A DNA stretch of 42,936 nucleotides from Chloroflexota bacterium (GCA_005881435.1 VBHP01000048.1:1-42936); one strand, 5' to 3'; shown: positions 7,315-15,175, numbered from the stretch's first letter. Numbers and translations are program-made. Notes: generated by a model not told the origin, from the sequence alone.

Positions 7315-8400
7315 ATGCGTATCGGCCTCCTTGCGCCACCTCTCGAGAGCGTCCCGCCGCGCCGCTATGGCGGCACCGAGCGTGTGGTCGGCTGGCTCGC
7401 GGAGGCGCTCATCGCGCGCGGCCACGACGTGGTGGTTTTCGCGAGCGGCGATTCGGAAGTGAGTGCGCCACTCGTCCCGATCGTCGAGCGTGCGTTGTGG
7501 CGCGACGAACGCTACAAGTCTGACCTCTTGCCGTTTTGGTCGATGGTGGCCGGACGCGCGTACGCGCGCTCGGATGGCCTCGACGTGATGCACAACCACC
7601 TCGATTACTTCGCGTTTCCGGCGGCTCGATTCGCGCCCGTTCCGACCGTGACCACGCTCCACGGCAGGCTCGATCTCCCCGAGCTCGGACCGCTCTACGA
7701 CGAGTACACAGAGCTACCGCTGGTCTCGATCAGCGAATCGCAGCGGGTCCCGCTTCCGCAGGGCCGCTGGGTCGCGACGGTCTATCACGGGATGCCGCGA
7801 CAGCTGTTGCGACCCAGTTACCGGCGCGGCTCGTACCTCGCGTTCTGTGGCCGCATCGCGCCGGAGAAGGGTGTCGAGCGCGCCATCGCCGCGGCGATCA
7901 GCGCGGAGCTGCCGCTCAAGATCGCCGCGCGTCTGCCGCTCTCCGACCGTCTCGGTGGCGAAGCTGATCGCGACTACTACGAGAGCCAGATCCGGCCGTT
8001 CCTCGATCATCCGCTCATCGAGTACGTCGGCGAATTGGGGGACCGCGAGAAGGAAGGCTTCCTGCAAGAAGCGTCCGCGCTCCTTTTCCCGATCGATTGG
8101 CCCGAGCCCTTCGGTCTGGTGCAGATCGAGGCGCTCGCCTGCGGGACGCCGATCCTGGCTCGTCCGTTGGGCTCCGTCCCGGAGATCGTCGAGCCGGGTG
8201 TGACCGGCTACCTCTGCGACACCACCGACGACTTCGTCCAGGCCATTCGCATCGTGGACGGACTGGACCGTCGAGCCTGTCGCGCCAGTTTCGATCGACG
8301 CTTCACCAGCGACGTCATGGCCGCCGGCTACGAGCGCGTGTACAAGCGAGTCCAAGCGGTGACGCAGGAGACGCTGGTCACCTCGGCGCTCAGCTCCTAG
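7315..8400 (+). CDS. Glycosyltransferase family 4 protein
   Basis: 361 residues, GT-B fold retaining glycosyltransferase. The start ATG 7315 (MRIGLLAPPLESVPPRRYGG) matches the N-terminal Gly-rich acceptor-side loop of this GT4 subgroup; the GTG 24 nt upstream lies inside a GAGGGGAGGGA tract that can serve as ribosome binding site. The C-terminal domain has FCGRIAPEKGVERAI and the donor-binding EX7E motif in PEPFGLVQIEALACGTPIL, followed by GSVPEIVEPGVTGYLCD. Acceptor and sugar are not predictable; relatives occur beside stress genes. It stands alone in front of a run of small stress-type genes. Confidence 0.9.
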   Translation: MRIGLLAPPLESVPPRRYGGTERVVGWLAEALIARGHDVVVFASGDSEVSAPLVPIVERALWRDERYKSDLLPFWSMVAGRAYARSDGLDVMHNHLDYFAFPAARFAPVPTVTTLHGRLDLPELGPLYDEYTELPLVSISESQRVPLPQGRWVATVYHGMPRQLLRPSYRRGSYLAFCGRIAPEKGVERAIAAAISAELPLKIAARLPLSDRLGGEADRDYYESQIRPFLDHPLIEYVGELGDREKEGFLQEASALLFPIDWPEPFGLVQIEALACGTPILARPLGSVPEIVEPGVTGYLCDTTDDFVQAIRIVDGLDRRACRASFDRRFTSDVMAAGYERVYKRVQAVTQETLVTSALSS

Positions 8401-8459
8401 CGATCCCGCGCAAGAGGCATGGCTTGTGCTTGCGGGTCGCGCCTGAGAAGGAGGCAGCC

Positions 8460-8627
8460 ATGGCCAGATATTCGAAAAAGGCGAGCAGCGAAGTCCGGAC
8501 CGAGATGCGGCACATGAAGAGCGGTAAGCACAAAGTCAAGTCGCGCAAGCAGGCGATCGCGATCGGGCTCTCGAAGGCGCGACGTAAGGGAGCTAAGGTC
8601 CCGAGCCGCGGTCGGAAGAAGACCTAG
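8460..8627 (+). CDS. Small basic Lys/Arg-rich protein, DUF6496-like
   Basis: 55 residues, start ATG 8460 preceded by AAGGAGG at an ideal distance. The sequence MARYSKKASSEVRTEMRHMK, then SGKHKVKSRKQAIAIGLSKA and a basic tail, is the pattern of the DUF6496 family (tentative recall): a short repeat of K/R-S-R-K-Q-A-I-A-I-G-L-S-K-A with histone-tail-like charge. Function is not established; nucleic-acid binding is a natural inference. Its stop codon interlocks with that of the DksA-like gene on the other strand at the palindrome CTAG (8624-8627), leaving no room for a terminator between them. Confidence 0.85.
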   Translation: MARYSKKASSEVRTEMRHMKSGKHKVKSRKQAIAIGLSKARRKGAKVPSRGRKKT

Positions 8628-9013
8628 CGCTTTTCGCGCGAAGCGCGGGACGTGGCGGGGGCAGCGTCCATCGACGCGTGTGTGAGGCAGTAGGGCGTCC
8701 ACGGGAGCGCCTCGAGCCGCTCCGCCTCGATCTCGGCGTCGCAGACGACGCAGCGACCATAGCTGCCGCGACGGATCCGCTCGAGCGCGTCGTCGATCAG
8801 GCCGATGCGATCCTCGACCAGCTTGCGGCGCATGACGTCAAGCTCGCGATTCTCCGTGTCGGTGGCGATGTCGGCGATGTGCTGATCGACGGTCGTAAGC
8901 TCGCCGCTCTCATCCGCCTGGTCGGCGCTGAACAGCTGGTTGATGTGCTCGAGGGTGCGCTCGAGGTCGCCGCGTTCCTCCCTGAGCCGACGTTCGAGAG
9001 CCTGCACGTCCAT
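8624..9013 (-). CDS. DksA/TraR-type zinc-finger protein
   Basis: 129 residues from ATG 9013 (MDVQALERRLREER). An N-terminal helical hairpin of about 80 residues is followed by the family zinc finger: C88, C91, then 17 residues, C109, and H112 in place of the usual fourth Cys (CVVCDAEIE ... PYCLTHA). The motif RRGSYGRC before the finger is the canonical G-x-Y-G-x-C entry. Such proteins enter the RNA polymerase secondary channel (DksA) or act as general stress regulators (YocK-type). Longer starts upstream exist but encode an atypical extension. It is divergent from the SRPBCC gene with 117 nt between the starts. Confidence 0.88.
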   Translation of the reverse strand: MDVQALERRLREERGDLERTLEHINQLFSADQADESGELTTVDQHIADIATDTENRELDVMRRKLVEDRIGLIDDALERIRRGSYGRCVVCDAEIEAERLEALPWTPYCLTHASMDAAPATSRASREKR

Positions 9014-9130
9014 GTCGTCGCCGGTGTGCACTCGCCGTGCCGCCGCGCCGTGGCATGTCGCCTGCTCGCGGTGCTCGGTAGCGGGAAGGGGTTTTCCCAC
9101 GATCCCAAACGCCAAGGAGGTCAGTTAACG

Positions 9131-9628
9131 ATGGCTACGATCGAGAAATCCATCGACGTTCAGGTGCCCGTCTCCGCCGCATACAACCAGTGGACTCAAT
9201 TCGAGTCCTTTCCGCAGTTCATGGAGGGCGTGAAAGAGGTCAAGCAGCTCGACGACACGCACCTCCGCTGGCGTGCGGAGATCGGCGCGAAGGAAAAGGA
9301 ATGGACCGCCGAGATCATCGAGCAGCTGCCGGACGAACGGATCTCGTGGCGCAGCACCAGTGGCGCGCGGAATGACGGCACCGTGATGTTCCGTGCCCTC
9401 GATAGCGGCCGGACGCGCATCGTGTTGCGTCTCGACTATGAACCGGAAGGCGCGGTGGAAAACGCCGGATCGGCGCTCGGTGTCGTCGCCGGCCGGGTCG
9501 AGGGTGATCTCAAGCGCTTCAGGGAATTCATTGAATCCCGCGGCGTCCCGACCGGCGCCTGGCGAGGCGAAGTCGAGGGCGGAAACGTGCGACAGGGGAA
9601 CGCGCCTCGGACCGGACAGAACACCTAA
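9131..9628 (+). CDS. SRPBCC family protein (cyclase/dehydrase-like)
   Basis: 165 residues, a START/Bet v1-like ligand-binding fold. The start ATG 9131 has a textbook AAGGAGGT (9113-9120). The opening SIDVQVPVSAAYNQWTQFES followed by FPQFMEGVKEV is the diagnostic first strand and helix of the polyketide-cyclase/dehydrase subgroup, and WTAEIIEQLPDERISWRS is the mid-sheet. The last 25 residues are a polar Gly/Arg tail. Members of this subgroup commonly sit beside BON and other stress proteins, as here; ligands are unknown. It is separated by 17 nt from the His-rich gene, most likely in one operon. Confidence 0.9.
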   Translation: MATIEKSIDVQVPVSAAYNQWTQFESFPQFMEGVKEVKQLDDTHLRWRAEIGAKEKEWTAEIIEQLPDERISWRSTSGARNDGTVMFRALDSGRTRIVLRLDYEPEGAVENAGSALGVVAGRVEGDLKRFREFIESRGVPTGAWRGEVEGGNVRQGNAPRTGQNT

Positions 9629-9645
9629 GGAAAGGAGATCGATAC

Positions 9646-9927
9646 ATGGACACAGCAGTCGAACAGCGAGTGGTCGGCGACGCCAAACACGAGCACGACC
9701 ATCCGCCCGTGACACACACGCACGATCACTATCACGTGTCGCACCACCATCGCAGCGGGGAGGTCGGCGGGGCATTCGAGCACCGCTCTACCTACCACAG
9801 CCACGAGCACAACCACAACCAGACCGTCCATGCTCATAAGGACCGCGACGTCGAGACCGAGCGTCGCGAGCATGACGAGATGGCGCACATCCACGATCAC
9901 GCGCGTCCAACGGGGCAAGGCCGATGA
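9646..9927 (+). CDS. Histidine-rich protein
   Basis: 93 residues, of which 21 are His, mostly in alternating clusters (HEHDH, THTHDHYH, SHHH, YHSHEHNHN, HIHDH) on an acidic background, with no Cys and no hydrophobic core. The start ATG 9646 is preceded by AAAGGAGA. This composition predicts a disordered, metal-binding chain (Ni, Zn, Cu) or a pH-sensitive buffer protein. There is no signal peptide, so it should be cytoplasmic. The stop overlaps the BON-protein start (ATGA), giving coupled translation. I know no named family. Confidence 0.8.
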   Translation: MDTAVEQRVVGDAKHEHDHPPVTHTHDHYHVSHHHRSGEVGGAFEHRSTYHSHEHNHNQTVHAHKDRDVETERREHDEMAHIHDHARPTGQGR

Positions 9928-10580
9928 GAGAGCTGAAAACGCTGAGTGCCAGAGCCAAGAACATGGACGTGTCGGACCTTCGCGCGCGAGTACGTCCGTT
10001 CGCCGAGGCTGCCACACGTGCCGCACAGGCCGCGCGCCACACGGTGCGCGAGCGCGCGCCCTCGTCGGACGAGGTCCTGAAGGGACTCGGTCTCGAACGG
10101 CGCCGGAGTCGGAGCGGCATCCTGTCGTGGCCGCTCCTGCTGGCCGCGAGCGCCGGCGCCGCGCTCGCGTTCTTCCTCGATCCACAGCAGGGCGCCCGTC
10201 GGAGGGCCGTCACCCGCGATAAGGTCGTCGCCGCGGCGAACGATCTCAGCAGAGTCGCGGCGCGGACCGGGCGCATTGCGGCTGCGCGAGCGCAAGGGCT
10301 GACCAGTCGGATGACGACTCTTGTGCCCGCCGCCGCGGAACCGGCCAACGACGCCACCCTCATCGCGCGAGTCGAGAGCGAGGCGTTCCGCGGAACGGAG
10401 CGCGATCTCAAGGGCTTCGTGAACCTCAACTCAGTCGACGGAAAGGTGTTCATTCGCGGCGAGGTCCCCAAGCGTGAGCAGATCTCGCAGATCGAGAAAC
10501 GCGTCCGCCGCGTGCGCGGGGTCAAGGACGTCGAGAACCTGATGCACCTGCCCGGAACGCAAGCGCCGACCGCTCCCTAG
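9924..10580 (+). CDS. Membrane-anchored BON-domain protein
   Basis: 218 residues. A charged N-terminal part (1-65, Ala/Arg-rich helical) leads to one membrane helix at about 67-85, ending in AFFLDPQQGARRRA. The DPxxGxRRR turn after the helix is typical of this membrane-anchored BON type. The C-terminal part (about 143-210) is a BON domain, with GFVNLNSVDGKVFIRGEVP and VRGVKDVENLMHLPG, a fold associated with phospholipid or hydrophobic binding and osmotic stress. It overlaps the His-rich gene by 4 nt. Role: probably envelope stress; inference only. Confidence 0.85.
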   Translation: MRELKTLSARAKNMDVSDLRARVRPFAEAATRAAQAARHTVRERAPSSDEVLKGLGLERRRSRSGILSWPLLLAASAGAALAFFLDPQQGARRRAVTRDKVVAAANDLSRVAARTGRIAAARAQGLTSRMTTLVPAAAEPANDATLIARVESEAFRGTERDLKGFVNLNSVDGKVFIRGEVPKREQISQIEKRVRRVRGVKDVENLMHLPGTQAPTAP

Positions 10581-10595
10581 TCGGGCGTCAGGTCG

Positions 10596-10751
10596 TCAGG
10601 CGGCGTTGGGTGTGGGCGCGGCGGCGGTGTCCGCCGCGCCTTCGTCGTGTGCGACGAGCTCGTCGAACGGTCCTTCATCGAGCACGGTCCGTAGATCACC
10701 GCACCAGCGGATCTCCGGCCTCGCCTTCTTCGGCGATTCTGGAGGGGTCAT
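10596..10751 (-). CDS. Small hypothetical protein
   Basis: 51 residues from ATG 10751; a GTG at 10784 in the same frame would give 62. The sequence (MTPPESPKKARPEIRWCGDL, then an acidic middle and an Ala/Pro-rich tail) has normal high-GC third positions for this genome. No Shine-Dalgarno or known domain is visible. It converges on the BON gene and lies directly beyond the stop of the minus-strand membrane protein. Could be a real short protein or a chance frame. Confidence 0.4.
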   Translation of the reverse strand: MTPPESPKKARPEIRWCGDLRTVLDEGPFDELVAHDEGAADTAAAPTPNAA

Positions 10752-10804
10752 CGAAGGGGTTCGGGTAAGCAGGCCGGATGCCACCTCCGGCGAGCGTCAC
10801 AAAG

Positions 10805-11899
10805 CTAGGCCGCCCTGCGCGTCCCGCCTCTCGGCGGCAGCACGTGACGCGGCGGCCACAGGTTGCGGAACGCCGAGATCAGCCCGGCCAGCCGTTGCGC
10901 CAGCCGTGGCGTCAGCTGCTCTTCCGCTACCAGCGCATCGGTCTCTAGCAGACTGGTCCGCAGCCGGACCTGCAGCAGCAGGCGGTAGAGGATCTCCCAT
11001 TCTTCAAATGACAGATCGATCTCGTCGAGCTGCCGCGCGACGGCGTCGAGGTCGGCCTGACCTCGCGCGGCTCTCGCGAGCTCATCCTCGATCTGCTGCG
11101 CCTCTCGGGACCAGGTCTGGTACGCCTCGGTAAAGGTGAGTTCGCGGACCAACGCCGACCGTGATCGTGCGACCGCACGTTTGGACCCCTGAATGGCCAG
11201 GTCCATCGGATGGATCACGACCTCGAGATCGCGCGCGACGAGCATCGTCAGTCGCGACGGCACGAGAGCGCGAACTCCCGGTCCGCCGATGAGCGCCAGC
11301 ACCTTGCCCGGGACCTCGTACGGCCACGGAGCGCGAACCGGCGTGACCTCGATCCCGGACTCGTGCAGCGCCCGCCCGAGGTCCCGCACGACCGTGGCGT
11401 AGCCTTTTGGCTTGACCGCGAGCGCCACGTGCGCGCTTTCCCAGCGCCGGAGCGTCGCGCGGATCTTGCCGGCCGGCGCGACGAGCATCATCCACACCAG
11501 CACGACGAACAGCGCGATCGCGGTCGGGTATCCCGAGATGAGCGCTTTGGGAAGGGAGCTGCGCCGAGACTCGTCGCGAACCGTCGGGAGCTTCGTGGTC
11601 AGCGCGCCGATGCCGAGCGGCAGCAGGATGGCAACGATGATCAGCACCGGGCGGACGTAGACGTTGGCCCAGGCGGGCACGGTGACGAAGCCCAGCAGGA
11701 ATGTCGCGAACGAGGGGACCAGGACTCCGACGGCCACGACCGGCCAGATCAGCGAGCCGGCGGCCATGAGTGACAGGACCAGCTGTTTGGCCTTCGGGAC
11801 CTGGCCGAACAGGACGATCGTGGCCCAACTGAACGCCGTCGAGATGATGCGGCCAACCTGCCGGCCCAGGTAGGCGAAGAGCGCGGTCAGCTCGAGCAT
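10805..11899 (-). CDS. Multi-pass membrane protein with cytoplasmic helical C-terminal domain
   Basis: 364 residues from ATG 11899 (MLELTALFAYLGRQVGR). Hydrophobic segments cover about residues 20-35, 40-65, 65-80, 85-105 and 130-155. The soluble part from about 165 contains an alpha/beta stretch (VLALIGGPGVRALVPSRL, ARDLEVVIHPMDLAI) and a helical, possibly coiled-coil C-terminus rich in Glu, Leu and Arg (about 260-345). I do not recognise the family. The start is 64 nt from the divergent RibD gene, so the two promoters overlap; ACTATG on this strand is the mirror of the other gene's CATAGT. Confidence 0.8.
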   Translation of the reverse strand: MLELTALFAYLGRQVGRIISTAFSWATIVLFGQVPKAKQLVLSLMAAGSLIWPVVAVGVLVPSFATFLLGFVTVPAWANVYVRPVLIIVAILLPLGIGALTTKLPTVRDESRRSSLPKALISGYPTAIALFVVLVWMMLVAPAGKIRATLRRWESAHVALAVKPKGYATVVRDLGRALHESGIEVTPVRAPWPYEVPGKVLALIGGPGVRALVPSRLTMLVARDLEVVIHPMDLAIQGSKRAVARSRSALVRELTFTEAYQTWSREAQQIEDELARAARGQADLDAVARQLDEIDLSFEEWEILYRLLLQVRLRTSLLETDALVAEEQLTPRLAQRLAGLISAFRNLWPPRHVLPPRGGTRRAA

Positions 11900-11951
11900 T
11901 CCCGCACCGACCGCACGGGCTGTGCCGCGGGGCTGGCATGACGGATGCGCG

Positions 11952-11957
11952 CATAGT
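11952..11957 (+). promoter_or_regulatory. Putative -10 element of a leaderless transcript (pterin-like cassette)
   Basis: CATAGT (4 of 6 to TATAAT) lies 6 nt before the ATG at 11964, with no Shine-Dalgarno between. It would drive the four-gene cassette that follows. No clear -35. Confidence 0.4.
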
Positions 11958-11963
11958 GATGCG

Positions 11964-12653
11964 ATGGCCCGCTCGCTCGGCGACCGGCAGGCGACCGTCA
12001 CGATCCATTACGCCCAGACACTCGACGGCCGCATCGCCGCGCGCGACGGGAGCTCGCGGTGGATCAGCTGCGACGAGTCGCTTCGGTTCGCGCACGAGCT
12101 TCGGGCGCAGCACGACGCAGTCATGGTCGGGGTGGGCACCGTGATCGCGGACGATCCACGTCTCACGGTGCGGCTGGTCACGGGCCCGTCGCCGACCCGG
12201 GTCGTCGTCGACAGCGCCCTACGCCTGCCACTTTCGGCGACCGTCGTCAGCGACCGCGCGGCGCGCACTATGCTCGCCATGACCGCCCGCGGTGATCCGG
12301 CAAAGGCCGCGGCGCTGATGGAGCGTGGCGTGGAGATCCTGCGGCTGGATGCCGATCCGGATGGCCACGTCGATCTGGTCGCGCTGCTGCGCGAATTGCC
12401 GCGCCGCGGAATCGGCTCGGTGCTGATCGAAGGCGGCCACGGTCTCATCACCTCGGCCTTGCGCCATCGGCTGGTGGATCGTCTGATCGTGTGCGTCGCT
12501 CCGAAGATCCTCGGCACCGGGGTGGACGCAGTCGGCGACATCGGCGCCGCGGGCCTGGGCGACGCGCTGGCCTTCTCCAGCGTCGAAACATGGCAATGCG
12601 GCGCCGACCTAATCGTCGACGGGACCCTGGAGCGTGTCGCTGCGCGCGTCTAG
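11964..12653 (+). CDS. RibD C-terminal-type pyrimidine/pteridine reductase
   Basis: 229 residues, dihydrofolate-reductase-like fold of the RibD C-terminal domain. In riboflavin synthesis this domain reduces the ribose of 5-amino-6-ribosylamino-uracil phosphate with NADPH. Motifs: YAQTLDGRIAARDGSSRWIS (residues 16-35), VGVGTVIADDPRLTVR, PTRVVVDS and the LIEGGHGLI nucleotide loop. There is no deaminase domain, so it is a stand-alone reductase. The neighbours are not riboflavin genes but an MDR dehydrogenase, a PTPS-like protein and a glycosyltransferase with overlapping ends, so a reductase acting on a pterin or pyrimidine intermediate of another pathway is likely. The 3' end overlaps the next gene by 20 nt. 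Confidence 0.9.
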   Translation: MARSLGDRQATVTIHYAQTLDGRIAARDGSSRWISCDESLRFAHELRAQHDAVMVGVGTVIADDPRLTVRLVTGPSPTRVVVDSALRLPLSATVVSDRAARTMLAMTARGDPAKAAALMERGVEILRLDADPDGHVDLVALLRELPRRGIGSVLIEGGHGLITSALRHRLVDRLIVCVAPKILGTGVDAVGDIGAAGLGDALAFSSVETWQCGADLIVDGTLERVAARV

Positions 12654-13662
12654 CGTCGCGACTGCGACGAGCGTGTGGTTTCCGGCCGCGCGCAGCGTGG
12701 AGCTGCGCACGGAAACACTCGACGAGCCGGGGCCGCACGAGGTCCGCGTTCGCGCGCTCGCGAGCGCCATCAGCCACGGCACCGAGATGCTGGTGTATCG
12801 CGGTGCCGTGCCCGCGGAGCTGCCGCTGGATCTGCCATCGCTCCGCGGAGCGTTCGGCTTCCCGATCAAATACGGCTACGCCAGCGTCGGTCGCGTGATC
12901 GCGAGCGGCGCCGAGGTCGATTCGCTCGAACGTGACGACCTCGTCTTCGTGCACCATCCACACCAGACCGAGTACGTCGTGCCGCAATCGCTCGCCGTGC
13001 GCCTCGTCGAGGATGTCGACGTCGAGGCGGCGACGATGCTGGCGAGCCTCGAGACGGCAACGAACGTGGCGCTCGATGCGCATCCGCGGATCGGAGATCG
13101 CGTCGTCGTCCTGGGGCAGGGTGTCGTCGGTCTCCTGGTCACGCAGCTGATGCGTCGCGCCGGAGCGGCGCTGGTGCTCGCGGTCGATCCGGTCGCGCGC
13201 CGGCGCGATGTCGCGCGCGACCGCGGTGCGCATGTGGCCGTGGCGCCAGAGGAAGCCGACGATGCGGTGCGTGTAATGACCGGTGGCGTCGGCGCCGACA
13301 TCGCCATCGAAGCCAGCGGCACCGGCGCGGCCTTGTCGCAGGCGCTCGAGCTCGTCGCGTTCCAGGGCACGGTGGTGGTCTGCTCGTGGTACGGATCGAA
13401 GCCGGTGCAACTGCCGCTCGGCGGCGCGTTCCACCGCCACCGGTTGCGCCTCGTGAGCTCGCAGGTATCCAATCTCGACCCGGCGCTCGCGCCGCGGTGG
13501 GATCGCCGCCGCCGGCTCGCGTTCGCCGGTTCGTTGCTTGGCGAGCTCGAGCTGACTCGCCTTGTCACGCACCGATTCCCGCTCGAACGCGCGGCCGAGG
13601 CGTACCAGCTCGTCGACGAGCACCCCGACGAGACCGTGCAGGTCCTCTTCACCTACTCGTGA
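12634..13662 (+). CDS. Medium-chain dehydrogenase/reductase, BchC-like, no zinc ligands
   Basis: 342 residues. The catalytic domain begins after a short variable N-terminus; ISHGTEMLVYRG and GFPIKYGYASVGRVI follow the pattern of the BchC-type (bacteriochlorophyllide dehydrogenase) subfamily, where IS-x-GTE replaces the zinc-binding Cys motif. The Rossmann loop is VVLGQGVVGLLVTQLM, and GVGADIAIEASGTGAAL is the usual MDR middle. The only Cys is in VVCSWYGS, so neither catalytic nor structural zinc is expected. It should oxidise or reduce a hydroxyl/carbonyl side chain with NAD(P). Start GTG 12634 lies within the reductase gene; the stop overlaps the PTPS-like start (GTGA). Confidence 0.88.
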   Translation: MSLRASSVATATSVWFPAARSVELRTETLDEPGPHEVRVRALASAISHGTEMLVYRGAVPAELPLDLPSLRGAFGFPIKYGYASVGRVIASGAEVDSLERDDLVFVHHPHQTEYVVPQSLAVRLVEDVDVEAATMLASLETATNVALDAHPRIGDRVVVLGQGVVGLLVTQLMRRAGAALVLAVDPVARRRDVARDRGAHVAVAPEEADDAVRVMTGGVGADIAIEASGTGAALSQALELVAFQGTVVVCSWYGSKPVQLPLGGAFHRHRLRLVSSQVSNLDPALAPRWDRRRRLAFAGSLLGELELTRLVTHRFPLERAAEAYQLVDEHPDETVQVLFTYS

Positions 13663-14039
13663 CGTTCGAGGTCGGTGTGCGCGCCGCGTTCCAGGCGTCG
13701 CACGCTTTGCGCGGCGATTTCGGCCCCGCGACGCGCCCGCACCAGCACGACTACCGGCTCGAGGTCGCGGTCCGCGGCGAGCGCCTGCGCGCCGACGGGA
13801 CGCTCGTCGACATCGCGCTTCTGGACCAACTGCTCCGCGGGATCGTGACAGAGCTCGACGGCGCATCGCTCGACGCGCTGCCGGCGTTCCGCGAAAGCAA
13901 CAGCACCGCCGAGGAAGTGGCGCGGCACATCGCCGAGCGCTGTGAGACTTCGTTGCGCGGAGAAGGATTGGCGCGTCTCGTCGTCCGGGTGTGGGAAAGC
14001 GCTGACGCATACGCCGCCTGCGAGCGCGAGCTGGGGTGA
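13659..14039 (+). CDS. 6-pyruvoyl-tetrahydropterin synthase / QueD homologue with altered active site
   Basis: 126 residues, T-fold. Zinc ligands are kept: His in FQASHAL and both His of PHQHDY (canonical HGH). The Glu of the C-terminal pterin pocket is kept (VWESADAY). The catalytic Cys four residues before the first His of HxH is Ala (ATRPHQH), and the LDH catalytic pair is LDG. The TPT-E motif is NSTAEEVARHIAE. So it should bind a pterin-like ligand but not run the standard PTPS or carboxy-tetrahydropterin reaction. Start GTG 13659 overlaps the dehydrogenase stop; the stop overlaps the glycosyltransferase start, so all three are coupled. Confidence 0.85.
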   Translation: MTFEVGVRAAFQASHALRGDFGPATRPHQHDYRLEVAVRGERLRADGTLVDIALLDQLLRGIVTELDGASLDALPAFRESNSTAEEVARHIAERCETSLRGEGLARLVVRVWESADAYAACERELG

Positions 14040-15106
14040 TCGATGTCGTTCTGCTCACCGCTCCGCCGCCTCTGGGCGCGGTTACGGGCGGGCAACGCTA
14101 CAACGAAGCTATCGCCGAGCGCGCCGGACACCACGACGCACGGATGCGCGCTGTGGCCATCTCAGGACGGACGCTGGCCCAACGCGCGCTCGCCGCGCGT
14201 CGCGCGCTTCACCAGTCGAACGGTGTCGACGCGATCGTGATCGACAGCATCGTCGCCGACGCCGCCGCGCTCGCGGGCCGCGGCAACGTGCCTCTGGTCG
14301 GGCTTGCGCATCAGATCCCGAGCGCGCGCCACCCCACGGTTTTCGGCGCGCTCGGCCGTGCGTTGTCCCGCACGGCATATCGCCGCTGCCGGCGCCTCAT
14401 CGCGGTCAGCGAGTGGGTCGCGGCGGCGCTCGACAGCATCGGCGTGCCATGCGCCGTGGTCCCTCCTGGCGTCGAGCGGCCCCCGGCGCGTGAGGCGACA
14501 AACGCTGGGGGACCACCGATCGTTCTCTGCGTCGCCAATTGGTTGGCGCACAAAGGGATCCTCGACCTGGCCGAAGCGATGGCGTTGCTTCCGGCCGAGG
14601 CCGGCAGGCTGCGTCTCGTCGGCGCGCCGCGGCTCGAGACTTCGTACGGCCGTCGTGTCGCGGCGCGGATCGGACGTTCCGACCTCCGCGATCGGGTCAC
14701 CGCACGTGGCACCCTCGGCCGGGACGAGGTAGACGACGAGCTCGCCAGAGCCGACATCTTCGCGTTGCCATCGCGTGACGAGGCGTACTGCATCGCCGTC
14801 GCCGAGGCGCTTGCGAACGGTCTCCCGGTCGTGGGCTACCGCTCCGGCAACGTGACCGATCTTGTCGGCGGCGCCGGCATCCTCGTCGACCCCGGTGATG
14901 TCTCCGGCCTCGCCGAATCCCTGCGTCTGCTGACGCTGGACCGGGATCGGCGCCGCAGCTTCGCCGAGCTGGCGCGGCGGCGAGCCGCGACCCTGTCGAC
15001 TTGGGACCAGTCGGCGCGCGCTTTTTTCGAAGCGATTCGCAGTGGTATGCGGCTTGCTTCGGCTGCGGAGCAACATGAACGAGATCGAACGCCGTCGAGT
15101 GCTTGA
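14036..15106 (+). CDS. Glycosyltransferase family 4 protein of the pterin-like cassette
   Basis: 356 residues, GT-B fold. N-terminal Rossmann half: LLTAPPPLGAVTGGQRYNEA, with TGGQRYN as the usual glycine-rich loop. Then VAISEW-type linker (LIAVSEWVAAAL) and VVPPGVERPP. The C-terminal donor half has VANWLAHKGILDLAEAM, and the EX7E motif DEAYCIAVAEALANGLPVVG. It transfers a sugar from a nucleotide donor to an unknown acceptor. Translational coupling (GTGA) to the PTPS-like gene suggests that the acceptor is the product of that cassette, for instance a pterin glycoside. A strong terminator follows about 70 nt after the stop. Confidence 0.88.
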   Translation: MIDVVLLTAPPPLGAVTGGQRYNEAIAERAGHHDARMRAVAISGRTLAQRALAARRALHQSNGVDAIVIDSIVADAAALAGRGNVPLVGLAHQIPSARHPTVFGALGRALSRTAYRRCRRLIAVSEWVAAALDSIGVPCAVVPPGVERPPAREATNAGGPPIVLCVANWLAHKGILDLAEAMALLPAEAGRLRLVGAPRLETSYGRRVAARIGRSDLRDRVTARGTLGRDEVDDELARADIFALPSRDEAYCIAVAEALANGLPVVGYRSGNVTDLVGGAGILVDPGDVSGLAESLRLLTLDRDRRRSFAELARRRAATLSTWDQSARAFFEAIRSGMRLASAAEQHERDRTPSSA

Positions 15107-15175
15107 GTGCGTCACCTGCGACGAGCCTTCGCCCCTCGCCGAGGCGACACCGCAGTCTGTCCCAGATGAAATGAA

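Noticed and set aside
9646-9927. The repetitive CAC/CAT-rich stretch as a DNA repeat or CRISPR
   Set aside because: The repeats have no fixed unit length and are explained by clustered His codons in an open frame with a ribosome binding site.
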